A stretch of DNA of 64,000 nt from Streptomyces cinerochromogenes (GCF_014648635.1 NZ_BMRM01000005.1:372001-436000); one strand, 5' to 3'; positions 1 to 9,157 are shown, numbered from the stretch's first letter. Program-made: numbers and translations. The notes: generated from the sequence alone by a model not told the origin.

Positions 1-2
1 AG

Positions 3-2537
3 GCGGCACGACGGCTGAAGCGCTGGGGACCGAACGCCGTCCACTCCCACCGGGCCCGGGCGTGGCTGGTGCTGTGGCATCAGGTGCGGTCCCCGCTGCT
101 CGGCCTGCTGCTGACCGCGGCCGTGGTGTCGTACTTCGTCGGGGAGCGCAGCGACGCGGTGATCATCGGGGTGATCGTGGCGCTCTCCGTCGGTCTGGGA
201 TTCGCCAACGAGTTCCGGGCGGAGAAGACCGCCCAGTCGCTGCACGCGAAGATCCGGCACCGGGCGGTCGTACTGCGCGACGGGCGACCGCAGGAGGTGG
301 AGGTCACCGCCCTGGTCCCGGGTGATGTGGTCGAGTTGCGGCTCGGCGACATCGTGCCCGCGGATCTGCGGTTGCTTGCGACCGCGGGGCTGGAGTGCAG
401 TGAGTCGGTGCTGACCGGTGAGTCACTGCCGGTCGCGAAGGACACCGCTGCCGTGCCGGCAGGCACGGCACTGGCGGATCTGACCTGCTGCGCCCTGATG
501 GGCACCGTGGTCCACTGTGGAAGCGGCCGCGGTGTCGTGGTCGCCACCGGTGCCGAGGCCGAGTTCGGGAAGATCGCGGCGGGGCTGAGCGGACACCAGC
601 TGGAGACCGAGTTCCAGGTGGGGCTGCGCCGCTTCTCCATGCTCCTGGTCTACGTCGCCGGGGCACTGACCACGTCGATCTTCCTCATCAACGTCGCACT
701 CCACAAGCCGCTGATCGAGGCCCTGCTGTTCTCCCTGGCCATCGCGGTGGGCATCACCCCGCAACTGCTGCCCGCGGTGGTCTCCACCAGCCTGGCCGCG
801 GGCTCCCGGCGCATGAGCCGACGCAAGGTGCTGGTCAAGCGGCTGGTGTGTATCGAGGACCTCGGCGACGTCGATGTGCTGTTCACCGACAAGACCGGAA
901 CCCTCACCCAGGGACGTATCGACTTCATGCGGGCCGTACCCGTCGCCGGTACCTCCGCGGAAGAAGTGCTGCGCCTCGGCCTCTTGTGCACCGAGACGGA
1001 CGTGGACGACCGGGGCCGGCCCGTGGGGGGAAACCCGCTCGACGACGCTCTGTGGGACTCCCCGGCCGCGGCCGCCCGGCGCTCGTCGCTGAGCGGCTGG
1101 ACGCCGACCGGCGTCCTGCCCTTCGACCACGAGCGGCGGATGGCCTCCGTCACCGTCACCGATCCCTCCGGTGACGCCGTGCTGATCACCAAAGGCGCTC
1201 CGGAGGCGGTACTGGAACGCTGCGTACAGGTGCCTGGGCCCACCCGTCACGCCCTGGAGGCTGAGTTCGCCGCCGGGAACCGCGTCGTCGCGGTGGCGAG
1301 CCGTCCCGCCGAGGCCGGTACCGCACCCTCTGCTGCCGATGAGCACAACCTGCGCCTGGCCGGACTGCTGGTCTTCCTCGATCCGCCCAAACCCGACGCG
1401 GCCGAGGCACTGAAGCGGCTGAACGCGCTCGGCATCACGGTGAAGATCGTCACCGGGGACAACCCCGCAGTCGCCGTCAAGGTCTGCCACGACCTGGGTT
1501 GGACCGACGCCGCCGTGCTGACCGGGACCGACCTGGACGCCATCGACGACGAGCGGCTCACCGCCGCCATCGGCCGCACGACCGTCTTCGCCCGGGTCAG
1601 CCCCGAGCACAAAGCCCGCATCGTGCGGATCCAGCGGAAGACCGGCGGCGACGTCGCCTTCCTCGGCGACGGCGTCAACGACGCCCTCGCGCTGCACGCC
1701 GCCGACGTGGGCATCTCGGTGGACTCGGCCACCGACGTGGCCAAGGACGCCGCCGACGTGATCCTGCTGGAGAAGGACCTTGGAGTCCTGGCCGACGGAG
1801 TCGCCGAGGGACGGCGTATCTTCGCCAACACCATCAAGTACGTCCTGATGGGCACCTCGAGCAACTTCGGCAACATGTTCAGCGCGGCCGGAGCCTCACT
1901 CTTCCTGCCCTTCCTGCCGATGCTGCCTTCCCAGATCCTCCTCAACAACCTGCTGTACGACACCAGCCAGCTCGCCATCCCCACCGACGAGGTCGACGAG
2001 GAGCAGGTGCGGTGGCCCGCGCACTGGGACATCGCCTTCATCCGGCGCTTCATGATCTGCTTCGGGCCGATCAGCTCCCTGTTCGACTTCGTCACCTTCG
2101 CCGTGATGCTGGGCGTCTTCCACGCCGACGCCGCCCAGTTCCACACCGGCTGGTTCGTGGAGTCCCTCGCCACACAAACGCTGGTCATCTTCGCCATCCG
2201 CACCCGTCGCGTCCCCTTCTGGCGCAGCCGCCCGAGCCTGCCCCTCACCCTCACGGCACTGGGTGTCGTCGCCCTCGGTGCCGCCCTGCCGGCCACCCCA
2301 CTGGCCCGTGTCCTAGGCTTCCAACTGCTCCCGGCCGGCTTCTTCGCCGCCGTGGCCGCCATGGTCGTCGTCTACCTGGTCCTCGTCGAATTCGCCAAGC
2401 GGATCTTCTACCGGACCGCGCGTGCGCCGGCACGCCCGCAACCGGCCCCCGGTCACCGGCATCTGCGCCGCCGTGCAGCACGGTTCAGCACCATCACCCG
2501 ACTGCCGCACCCGCAAGCCCCCGCCGCCGGCCAGTGA
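3..2537 (+). CDS. mgtA: Magnesium-translocating P-type ATPase, 5' truncated by the window
   Basis: Integral membrane P3B-type ATPase expected to import Mg2+. The reading frame is open to base 3, and the residues before the first GTG (position 69) already look like the N-terminal RLxxxGPN region, so the true start lies upstream of the window. Visible motifs are TGES (about 414-425), the phosphorylation loop DKTGTLT with its Asp codon at 888-890, the hinge GDGVNDA (about 1665-1685), and the MgtA-typical stretch beginning MGTSSNFGNMFS before a PxLPxQILLNN membrane segment. At least 844 residues are present, close to the family length, so only the N-terminal tail is missing. The C-terminus ends in a basic, proline-rich tail. 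It is monocistronic here, with a 500 bp gap downstream. A related cation ATPase is possible, but the membrane signature favours MgtA. Confidence 0.9.
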   Translation, partial: AARRLKRWGPNAVHSHRARAWLVLWHQVRSPLLGLLLTAAVVSYFVGERSDAVIIGVIVALSVGLGFANEFRAEKTAQSLHAKIRHRAVVLRDGRPQEVEVTALVPGDVVELRLGDIVPADLRLLATAGLECSESVLTGESLPVAKDTAAVPAGTALADLTCCALMGTVVHCGSGRGVVVATGAEAEFGKIAAGLSGHQLETEFQVGLRRFSMLLVYVAGALTTSIFLINVALHKPLIEALLFSLAIAVGITPQLLPAVVSTSLAAGSRRMSRRKVLVKRLVCIEDLGDVDVLFTDKTGTLTQGRIDFMRAVPVAGTSAEEVLRLGLLCTETDVDDRGRPVGGNPLDDALWDSPAAAARRSSLSGWTPTGVLPFDHERRMASVTVTDPSGDAVLITKGAPEAVLERCVQVPGPTRHALEAEFAAGNRVVAVASRPAEAGTAPSAADEHNLRLAGLLVFLDPPKPDAAEALKRLNALGITVKIVTGDNPAVAVKVCHDLGWTDAAVLTGTDLDAIDDERLTAAIGRTTVFARVSPEHKARIVRIQRKTGGDVAFLGDGVNDALALHAADVGISVDSATDVAKDAADVILLEKDLGVLADGVAEGRRIFANTIKYVLMGTSSNFGNMFSAAGASLFLPFLPMLPSQILLNNLLYDTSQLAIPTDEVDEEQVRWPAHWDIAFIRRFMICFGPISSLFDFVTFAVMLGVFHADAAQFHTGWFVESLATQTLVIFAIRTRRVPFWRSRPSLPLTLTALGVVALGAALPATPLARVLGFQLLPAGFFAAVAAMVVVYLVLVEFAKRIFYRTARAPARPQPAPGHRHLRRRAARFSTITRLPHPQAPAAGQ

Positions 2538-3054
2538 ACGGTCCCCACCCGACGGGCATCACCGCGTCACCGCACTCTCCGACTTCTCCCAGTCGCGCGG
2601 CGCTTCGATCATGAGGCGACGCGTTGGCGTCGACGGCCAGGTGCACCGGACCGGAAACGAACACCTCGGGAGTGCCCCACCAGCCCGTTCCTTCAGCATC
2701 ACCTGCCGCGAGGGCGGGTTCGACGGAAGGCAATGCCCATGGGAAGGCCGGCTGGTCAGTCACACGTCCCGGGCCCGTGCCTGCGAGTTTCGGCCGCGAC
2801 CTCGACTTCTTGATGCGTTCGGGCACCTCCTTGGCGAGTCATTCCCATCAGGCGACCGGCCGATCAGCTGGCGGGCCGGTCAGAGCAGGACTTCGGCCGG
2901 CGCGGCGGCCCGTCCCCGACCGATGACGCTGCCGGTCGTGGTGCAGAAGTCATCGCGGGCGCGCCCCGGCCTCCTCGAATACGGCGGGGGGACACCTGCA
3001 GCCGCACGGACATAAGGGACACAGCGTGGTAAGCAAGGGGTGGGAGGTACGCCG
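2538..3054. other. Intergenic region, no supported gene
   Basis: About 500 bp between the ATPase and the DUF4118 gene. Several frames are open on both strands, but none gives a recognisable domain or a start with a good ribosome binding site. The only element I would defend is GGGAGGT at 3042-3048, which belongs to the next gene. Confidence 0.5.
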
Positions 3055-3804
3055 GTGACCGGGTTTCCGCTTCGTGATCGCATCGCGCTGACAGCAGCCG
3101 TGGCCGGTCCGCTGCTCTTGGCGCTCGTCCTGGTGCCGTTCCGGGCGGGTGTGTCCAGCACGGACCTGGCCCTGATCATGGTCGTGGCCGTCGTCGCGAT
3201 CGCCGTCGCCGGCAACCGCCTCGCCGGCGCCCTGGCGGCCCTGTCGTCGGCCGCGTGGTTCGACTTCTTCCTCACCCGTCCGTACCAAAGCTTCAGCATC
3301 AAACGCGGTGCCGACATCACCACGGCCGTTCTGCTGCTGGCGGCGGGCCTGGCCGTGTCGCAGCTGGCCGCCCGCGCCCGGCGGCTGGAGGTGCTCGTCG
3401 TCACGGATGCCGACTACCTGGCCCGTGTCCACGACACCGCCCAACTCGCCCAGACCACCAGATCCGCCGACGCGGTGGTCGATCACGTCAAGCGGCAACT
3501 CAGCGAGCTGTTGCACCTTCGGGAGTGCCGGTTCGAGTACGGCTCCCTCCTCGGCCACCCCGCCCGTCTGGAGCAAGACGGAAGCGTCACCGTAGGCCGC
3601 AAACGCTGGGACATCGACCAGCGCGGCTGGCCTCAGCAAGAAATCGAACTGCGGGCCAGCGCAGGCGGCCGATTCCAGGGCAGGTTCATGCTCACGCCCG
3701 CTCAAGGGGCCCGCCCTGATCTACAAGCCCGACTGGTCGCCGTCACCCTCGCCGACCAGGCCGCTGCCGCCCTGGACGCGGCGGGGCCCAGCTCACAGGG
3801 GTAA
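3055..3804 (+). CDS. DUF4118 (KdpD-like sensor membrane domain) protein
   Basis: A 249-residue membrane protein with about four N-terminal hydrophobic helices (roughly residues 9-29, 36-53, 55-70 and 87-105). Between them sits the motif AxxWFDFFLTRPYQS, which marks the KdpD/DUF4118 transmembrane sensor domain. The C-terminal 130 residues are soluble and GAF-like in length but carry no histidine-kinase H-box or ATPase motif, so this is not a full kinase. GTG at 3055 is chosen over the in-frame GTG at 3040 because GGGAGGT at 3042-3048 sits at the right distance from it. It may act as a membrane-bound signalling accessory; its function is unknown. Confidence 0.75.
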   Translation: MTGFPLRDRIALTAAVAGPLLLALVLVPFRAGVSSTDLALIMVVAVVAIAVAGNRLAGALAALSSAAWFDFFLTRPYQSFSIKRGADITTAVLLLAAGLAVSQLAARARRLEVLVVTDADYLARVHDTAQLAQTTRSADAVVDHVKRQLSELLHLRECRFEYGSLLGHPARLEQDGSVTVGRKRWDIDQRGWPQQEIELRASAGGRFQGRFMLTPAQGARPDLQARLVAVTLADQAAAALDAAGPSSQG

Positions 3805-3957
3805 TGGCGCCGGCCCTGTGGAGGCTGTGCCGTTCAGGGTGGGCAGGGCAGGCTGACCTGGGGCCTGGGACTGACGGTGGCCACCACCTCCGGCTCCCCG
3901 TCACCCAAAGCGGCCTCCCGTCGGAAAGGAAACCCGTGGTGACGACCAGTGGCATGC

Positions 3958-4077
3958 CGACTCGTTGAGGAAGCCACCAAGACCGTGTCCTGTGTGGCGA
4001 CTCGTTGAGGAAGCCACCAAGACCGTGTCCTGTGTGGCGACTCGTTGAGGAAGCCACCAAGACCGTGTCCTGTGTGG
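3958..4077. repeat. Three perfect 40-bp tandem repeats
   Basis: Units at 3958-3997, 3998-4037 and 4038-4077 are identical and abut with no spacer. Each unit starts CGACTCGTTGAGGAAGCC. They lie 8 bp beyond the stop of the minus-strand gene ending at 4085. With no unique spacers this is not a CRISPR array. The unit is not a multiple of three, so it would give a different frame in each copy and is unlikely to be coding. Confidence 0.9.
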
Positions 4078-4084
4078 TGAGGCC

Positions 4085-4603
4085 TCATCCAGCGGCCTGT
4101 GGAGTGGCAACACCATGCCGCAGTTCACACCTGTCGTGCTGGAGGTGCAACCGACGGAGGTCTTGCAGTGCGGCGATGGGAAAGGAGTGCCGAACCCACT
4201 TCGCCCGATAGCCGTCCTCGCCATGGGCCTGAAGCACTGACTGAGCGGCTTCCAGGACGACGTGTCCCAGAAGGTCTCGCGGCTGGGTAGAGGCCCAGAC
4301 GAGTGTGCCCTTCTGGTCGGGCGCATCCAAGCTCGCAGACATGTCAGGGAAGCGGTGGATCGCCACATCAACCTCCGAACCCCTGCCTCGCAGGACCCAC
4401 CTCACTTCAGCCGGTTCGAGGTCGAAGGAGAAGCGCTGGACAGGTAGGGGGCCGTACAGGCCCGCCACACCGTGAAGCAAATCGGCAAGAGCATCCGTGC
4501 AGTAGCTGACGATGTCCTTCCGCTCCGAAGAACCATCCTTGATGAGGCACGTCGCCCAGCCGCTGCCACTCAGTTCCCAACCGAACTGAAGATCATGGGT
4601 CAT
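4085..4603 (-). CDS. Conserved actinobacterial hypothetical protein
   Basis: A 172-residue soluble protein starting MTHDLQFGWELSG. I recognise the pattern as a Streptomyces conserved hypothetical but know no function. It is mixed alpha/beta, Trp-containing, with no signal peptide or membrane segment. The ATG at 4603 is preferred over upstream starts because GGGAGGGG lies just upstream on the minus strand and the extra N-terminal residues look non-coding. The 40-bp tandem repeats follow its stop codon directly. Similar proteins are often single-copy neighbours of variable regions, but I cannot assign a role. Confidence 0.75.
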   Translation of the reverse strand: MTHDLQFGWELSGSGWATCLIKDGSSERKDIVSYCTDALADLLHGVAGLYGPLPVQRFSFDLEPAEVRWVLRGRGSEVDVAIHRFPDMSASLDAPDQKGTLVWASTQPRDLLGHVVLEAAQSVLQAHGEDGYRAKWVRHSFPIAALQDLRRLHLQHDRCELRHGVATPQAAG

Positions 4604-4664
4604 CCCGCCCCTCCCGGTGATCGTCTCCGAAGACGGTACAGCGCAGAGACAGGGCCCCCGCATC

Positions 4665-4800
4665 GGCAAGTGTTTCAGCAAGGCCGTGGCGGCGGTGAGC
4701 GCGGCGGCCTGCGCGCTGATGCTTGGCGCGACGTCCGCCTCCGCAGCCAACCAGAACGTCAATCCGTGTCTGCCTGCCGTCACGAGGCGCGCTCCTTCGG
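4665..4800 (+). pseudogene. Possible remnant of a secreted protein N-terminus
   Basis: This frame encodes a convincing signal peptide core (KAVAAVSAAACALMLGATSA followed by SA and an Asn-rich start), but what follows is Arg/Pro-rich out-of-frame-like sequence, not a mature protein. No downstream frame restores a domain. It is either a truncated exported protein or chance. The surrounding 4604-5060 stretch holds nothing else I can support. Confidence 0.3.
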
Positions 4801-5060
4801 GGCATGACCGTGCTCGTGACCGTCCGGAACCGCACCGAGCCCGTCGGCTGTTCCCTCCGCCTCACCGACTGTGGACGGCGCCCTTGCCGTCCCCCGCTAC
4901 TGAGCGCGGGCACCGCATGGGGGCATGGCGGCCAGGTAGTGGGATCGCGGCACTGGTCGGGACGACCGAGACACGGCCGGCTGTGCTGCCGGCAGGCTGC
5001 GCCGACGGATCAGACCCCGCCGACCATGGGCAGACAGCAGGGCCTGGGCCCACACGCAGT

Positions 5061-5086
5061 GAAGGCCCGGTGGATGCCGGGCCTTC
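5061..5086 (-). terminator. Hairpin terminator behind tRNA-fMet
   Basis: Perfect 10-bp stem, GAAGGCCCGG at 5061-5070 and its complement at 5077-5086, with a 6-nt loop. It begins 10 nt past the tRNA 3' end on the minus strand. There is no clear T-tract, as is usual in actinobacteria. Confidence 0.75.
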
Positions 5087-5095
5087 ACGTTTCAG

Positions 5096-5169
5096 TAGCG
5101 GGGACAGGATTTGAACCTGCGACCTCTGGGTTATGAGCCCAGCGAGCTACCGAGCTGCTCCACCCCGCG
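5096..5169 (-). tRNA. tRNA-fMet (CAT), initiator
   Basis: A 74-nt cloverleaf on the minus strand with anticodon CAT (complement of 5133-5135) in loop CTCATAA and the initiator-specific three G:C pairs (GGG/CCC) in the anticodon stem. The acceptor 5' strand is CGCGGGG and the 3' strand CCCCGCT, leaving an unpaired C1/U72, another initiator hallmark. The T-loop GGTTCAAATCC is intact. CCA is not encoded. Frames reading through it give the well-known spurious peptide containing GTGFEPATSG. Confidence 0.95.
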
Positions 5170-5341
5170 TCGGTATGGTGAACTGTACGGCATCGATCGG
5201 GATCGGCCCAATCGACTTTCGCCTGCGCTCGGAGCGGGCCCGATTGCCATGATCGACCGACATGGCCACTGCTCACCCGCATCGAGCTCGGCTTCGCGGT
5301 CCTGCCGGCCCCTCCCCGCGCTCGCCTCGCAGCCGCAGCCC

Positions 5342-5670
5342 CCACTACGGCTCGGCGACCTGGTCATCGACACCACGGCACGCCGCTGCACCCTCCACGA
5401 CACGGAGATCTCCTTGCGGCCGAAGGAATGCGACCTGCTCGCCCTGCTCGCCAGCAACCCCGGCACCGCCGTCTCGCGAGAAACGCTGCTGGCACAGGTG
5501 TGGGACGAGAACTGGTTCGGCCCCACCAAGACCTCGGACGTCACCATGGCCGGCCTGCGCCGACGTCTCCCCCAGGCCGCCGAGGAGTCCGGCCGCCCGG
5601 CCGCCCTTGCCGGTTGTCTCGCATCACCGCGCTCCGAGGGCATGGCTGTCGCCTCGAGCGCTGCGGCCGG
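5342..5670 (+). pseudogene. Response-regulator relic: DNA-binding domain only, frameshifted
   Basis: Encodes the OmpR-type winged helix without any receiver domain. The frame starts PLRLGDLVID, runs through LRPKECDLLALLASNPG and the WFGPTKTSDVTMAGLRRRL recognition region, then loses homology near 5600-5612. The expected C-terminal strand continues in another frame as RITALRGHGCRLER. So the gene is both N-terminally deleted and frameshifted. The sequence resembles the two regulators at 9.3-10.1 and 11.8-12.5 kb (shared FGPTKT motif), which points to a third, decayed copy. No RBS or start is evident. Confidence 0.75.
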
Positions 5671-5781
5671 AGCGACGGGGCCGCCGACGAAGAGTGGACA
5701 GGCCCTCGCCTGTTCGCGCTGGAGGGTCTGCACTTATTCGGCCGGTGCCATCCGGTCAGCGGCCGTCCCACGAGAATCTGC

Positions 5782-5817
5782 GCACATGCATGGGCACATG
5801 CATGGGCACATGCACTG
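5782..5817. repeat. Short 12-bp tandem repeat
   Basis: GCACATGCATGG occurs at 5782-5793 and 5794-5805, with a third copy carrying one extra base from 5806. It lies in the 260-bp stretch between the response-regulator relic and the 3' end of the COG4705 gene, where I see no gene. Confidence 0.7.
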
Positions 5818-5931
5818 GCCGCCCGCGCTGTCCGCAGCTCGCCGGCGTGTGCCAGGGCGGCGCGGTCCTCCGCGCCGCCCGGCATACCGCGCCTGTCGGC
5901 CGGGTGGGCCGGCCGGGCGCTGTGCGGTCCG

Positions 5932-7206
5932 TCAGCCCATGTCCGTCAAGAGGGCTTTCAGTTCCTTCTCCTGCTGCGCAGGCGGCATCGGCGGGTTCGA
6001 GTGGTCGATGCCGAAGGTCCCCAGCACCTTGTCCATCTGGGCGTCGATGGAGGTCCAGCCGGTCTGGTCCAGCGGCTGCAGCGAGGCCTGGTCGGCGTCC
6101 CACAGGTCACGCAGCGACTGGGCGGCCGCGTGCGCCCCCGTCGCGTTCCCCGAGCGTGCGTCCTTGAGCGAGGTGGAGGCGAGGGTCTTCAGCGCGGCGA
6201 CCTTGGCGGGCGGGAACTTCTTCACCGCCTGGCCGGGAGCCATCTGGACGGCGGAGGTGTTGTCTTCCTCCGGCGCCGGGCCGACATGCGGCTGGCCGTG
6301 GGCCCAGACCAGCAGGCCCGCGGTGGCGACGGCGAGCAGAACGAAGCCGGCCAGCGCGGTGCGCTCCCTGCCCGGGTTGCCGGTGGCCGGTGCGTCGTAG
6401 GTCGCCTCGTGGGTCTCGGTCACGTCCGAGCGCGTCACCGTCAGGTAGACCACCGTCGCCAGGATCAGGCCGAGGAAGATCAGGCTGGTGGTGAACGTGC
6501 CCAGCGCGAGACCGGTCGGGTCGCCCGGGTTCTGGGCGACCTTGGGCGAGGCGAGCCAGTCGCCGATGTTCGCGCCCAGCGGGCGGGTCAGGATGTAGGC
6601 GAGCCAGAAGGACAGCACCGGGTTCGCACCGAACCTCCACAGCGCCGTGATCGCGGCGATGAGGCCGAGCGGCAGCACCACGGAGACGCCCGGGCTCCAT
6701 CCGGTCAGCTCCAGGGTCCAGTCGCCGGTCGCGGTGCCGAGCGCGAAGGTGACGAGAACGGCGAGCCAGTAGAACGACTCCCGCGGCAGCGTGGTGACCG
6801 AGTGGATCGACAGCGTGCGCTCACGCGCCCACCACACGCCGAAGACCGCCGCGAGCAGCACCGAGAAGACCGCGGAACTGATCCACAGCGGCACGTTGAG
6901 CTGGTCGGTCAGGATGTCGGTGTACAGGGTGCCCGTGACGCTGACGACGACCACCGTCAGCCAGTAAGGGAACGGAACGTACCGCTTCAGCCGCAGCTGG
7001 ACGGCCAGGACCACGACGAACACCGCGGTGAAGATCCAGGCGGTGTTGACCAGGCCGACACCCAGCTTCATGTTGATCCAGTCGGCGAAGCTCTCACCGA
7101 CGGTCGTGCACAGGACCTTGATCACCCAGAACCAGAGGGTGACCTCGGGGACCTTGTTGAGCATGAGCCGCCCACTGCGGGTGCGTGCTTCGGTTGTCGT
7201 CGTCAT
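5932..7206 (-). CDS. COG4705 multi-pass membrane protein
   Basis: A 424-residue membrane protein. The N-terminal 280 residues hold about nine hydrophobic helices with the family features LNKVPEVTLWFWVIKVL and TVGESFADW near the start. A last helix near residues 285-305 is followed by a soluble C-terminal domain of about 120 residues, probably extracytoplasmic. COG4705 proteins are annotated as uncharacterised membrane-anchored proteins. It lies 38 bp downstream of the sensor kinase gene on the same strand, so it is likely both the output and possibly the sensed partner of that two-component system. Substrate and reaction are unknown. Confidence 0.8.
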   Translation of the reverse strand: MTTTTEARTRSGRLMLNKVPEVTLWFWVIKVLCTTVGESFADWINMKLGVGLVNTAWIFTAVFVVVLAVQLRLKRYVPFPYWLTVVVVSVTGTLYTDILTDQLNVPLWISSAVFSVLLAAVFGVWWARERTLSIHSVTTLPRESFYWLAVLVTFALGTATGDWTLELTGWSPGVSVVLPLGLIAAITALWRFGANPVLSFWLAYILTRPLGANIGDWLASPKVAQNPGDPTGLALGTFTTSLIFLGLILATVVYLTVTRSDVTETHEATYDAPATGNPGRERTALAGFVLLAVATAGLLVWAHGQPHVGPAPEEDNTSAVQMAPGQAVKKFPPAKVAALKTLASTSLKDARSGNATGAHAAAQSLRDLWDADQASLQPLDQTGWTSIDAQMDKVLGTFGIDHSNPPMPPAQQEKELKALLTDMG

Positions 7207-7244
7207 GCGGGCAGGTTCACGCGGGGAACCTGCACGTAACCTGA

Positions 7245-8513
7245 CTACGCGGTGGAACGGGCGGCCGGGAGCGTCACCTCGACATGACCGCGACCGTCCG
7301 CGATGGCGCGGACCTCCGCACCGGCCGAGGCGGCCAGGCGCCGGACCACTGGGAGCCCCAGTCCGTACCCGTCGCCGCCGGTCACACCCGCTTCGAAGAC
7401 CCGGTCGACCTCCGCGGGATCGAATCCGGGGCCGTCGTCCAGGACATCGACCACGATTGCCTCACCCTTCACGCGCGCGGTGATCGACACTCGCGACCGC
7501 GCATGCCGCAGGCCGTTCTCCAGGAGGGGCGACAGCAGCGACACGACGACGTCGGCCGCCACGGCGGCCTCGACCTTCGGGGGAATGGCGACCTCGACCG
7601 CGCGGCCGGCGATCGCCTGCCGCGCGGCGGAGCGCAGATCGCACCGGGTACCGGCGTCCGTCCGTGCGCGCGCGGCGCGCAGAATGGTCGTGATCGCCGC
7701 ATCGAGGCGGTCGACCTCGCCCAGCACCGCTTCCGGCGGCACCGATCCGCCGGACAACTGCGCCAGCTGTGCCTCGGCCCGCAGGACCGTGAGCGGTGTC
7801 CGCAGCTCGTGGGCGATCTCGTCGGTGAGCCGGCGCTCGTCCGCCAGCGCGTTGTCGACGCGCTCCAGGAGATGGTCCAGGGTCCGCCCCAGTTCCCCGA
7901 ACTCGTCGCGGGGGACTCCGAGGTCGAAGCGGCGCCCGGGTTCGTGATGGCCCCATTCGTCGGCGAGGGCGGCCATCTCGTGCACGACCCGCAGCGCGCG
8001 GCGCACCACGAGGTGGGCGACACCGCCGGCGAGGAGGATCGCGAGGCCGCCCAGTATCAGCGACAAGGTCAGACTGCGCTGCTCGGACGTCTCGTAGGGC
8101 GTGAGGTCCACCCGGACGATCACCATGACGTGGTGGCCGTCGACCGGGACCTTCCGCGCGTACAGGAGGTAGTCGCCGGCCGACACGGTCTGCGATCGCC
8201 CCGAGCCCGCCAGCTCCCCGACGCGGTCGACCAGGCTCGGCGGCACGTTCCCGTCGAGCAGGCGGCCGTCGGCATACACCCAGGCGACCTCGTCCAGCGC
8301 CTCGCTGCCGTTCTCCGTCACTACGACACGGCCGCCTTTGGCGATGACGTTCGCCGCGACCGCCTCGGCGCGCGTACGTGCCAGATCGTGCGCGTCGGCG
8401 TCCGTCACCCGGCTCAGCAGCACGTGTGAGACCACGACCAGGACCGCGACCACGGCGGTGGCGATCAGCACGGTGAGTGCGACGACCCGCTTGCGGAATC
8501 CCGTCACTGCCAT
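7245..8513 (-). CDS. Sensor histidine kinase
   Basis: A 422-residue membrane kinase. It has an N-terminal helix (about 8-32), an extracytoplasmic sensor region, a second helix (about 148-170), a HAMP-like linker, an H-box with phospho-acceptor His235 in AHELRTPL, an N-box (LLENGLRHA), a G1 box (DDGPGF) and a G2 box (GYGLGLP). It partners the response regulator just upstream: the ATG at 8513 overlaps that gene by 10 bp, while an in-frame GTG at 8507 would give a 4-bp GTGA overlap and is equally plausible. The signal is unknown. The COG4705 gene downstream is the obvious candidate target. Confidence 0.9.
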   Translation of the reverse strand: MAVTGFRKRVVALTVLIATAVVAVLVVVSHVLLSRVTDADAHDLARTRAEAVAANVIAKGGRVVVTENGSEALDEVAWVYADGRLLDGNVPPSLVDRVGELAGSGRSQTVSAGDYLLYARKVPVDGHHVMVIVRVDLTPYETSEQRSLTLSLILGGLAILLAGGVAHLVVRRALRVVHEMAALADEWGHHEPGRRFDLGVPRDEFGELGRTLDHLLERVDNALADERRLTDEIAHELRTPLTVLRAEAQLAQLSGGSVPPEAVLGEVDRLDAAITTILRAARARTDAGTRCDLRSAARQAIAGRAVEVAIPPKVEAAVAADVVVSLLSPLLENGLRHARSRVSITARVKGEAIVVDVLDDGPGFDPAEVDRVFEAGVTGGDGYGLGLPVVRRLAASAGAEVRAIADGRGHVEVTLPAARSTA

Positions 8514-9157
8514 CGGTAGCCCACGCCGCGGACGGTCGCCAGCCGCTCGGCCACACCCAGCGCACTCAGCTTGGCCCGCAGCCGGCGCACATAGGAGTCG
8601 AGGGTGTTGTCGCTGACCTGCGCCCCGTGCGGCCAGCCGGCAGCGACGAGGGCGTGGCGGCGTACCGCGTCGCCCTGCGAGGCGATCAGGCGGCCCAGCA
8701 GCCGGAACTCCGTCGGGGTCAGGCTCATGCTCACAGAATCGTGGGTCACCACGTGCTTCGCCGGATCGAGGACGACCTCGCGCGGGGCGGGCGCCACGGT
8801 GGCCCGGCGCAGCAGCGCCCGGACGCGGACCAGCAGCTCCGGGATGTCGAAGGGTTTGGTCATGTAGTCGTCGGCGCCGGCCTCGAAGCCGCCCACCTTG
8901 TGATGCAGGCCGTCCAGGGCCGTGAGCATCAGCACCGGCGCGTCGACGCCGCGAGCCCGCAGGGCCAGGCAGACGTCTCGGCCGTCGGCGTCCGGGAGGC
9001 CGAGATCCAGGACGACCAAGTGGGGCGCCGGTTCGAGCTGCCGCAGCAGGCTGTCGGCCGTGGCGGCGACGGAGACGGTGTGCCCGTCGTGCTCCAGGGC
9101 GCGCCTGAGGACGTCGCGGACCGCCGCGTCGTCCTCACACACCATGATGAAAGCCAC
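8504..9157 (-). CDS. OmpR-family response regulator
   Basis: 217 residues. The receiver domain carries acidic pocket residues in CEDD, phospho-acceptor Asp51 in LVVLDLGLPD, Thr in LMLTA and Lys in YMTKPF. The C-terminal winged helix runs from LTPTEFRLL to VRGVGYRWQ. It is first gene of a three-gene minus-strand unit with the kinase (overlapping) and COG4705. The GTG at 9157 lacks a strong RBS; an ATG at 9145 would remove four residues. It is distinct in sequence from the two regulators at 9.3 and 11.8 kb. Confidence 0.9.
   Translation of the reverse strand: MAFIMVCEDDAAVRDVLRRALEHDGHTVSVAATADSLLRQLEPAPHLVVLDLGLPDADGRDVCLALRARGVDAPVLMLTALDGLHHKVGGFEAGADDYMTKPFDIPELLVRVRALLRRATVAPAPREVVLDPAKHVVTHDSVSMSLTPTEFRLLGRLIASQGDAVRRHALVAAGWPHGAQVSDNTLDSYVRRLRAKLSALGVAERLATVRGVGYRWQ

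Noticed and set aside
2494..2826. Minus-strand ORF of 110 codons after the ATPase
   Set aside because: No recognisable domain, no RBS, and it overlaps the end of the ATPase gene.
3958..4077. Possible CRISPR array
   Set aside because: The three 40-bp units abut with no spacers, and no cas genes are present in the window.
4723..5136. Protein ending in GTGFEPATSGL
   Set aside because: This peptide arises from reading through tRNA-fMet, a well-known false ORF.
5096..5169. Integrative element attachment site at tRNA-fMet
   Set aside because: No integrase gene and no second copy of the tRNA 3' end were noticed in the window.
5428..7239. Long plus-strand frame of about 600 codons
   Set aside because: It lies opposite the COG4705 gene, is Arg-rich and has no domain; only its short stretch near 5611-5670 is meaningful, as the shifted end of the regulator relic.
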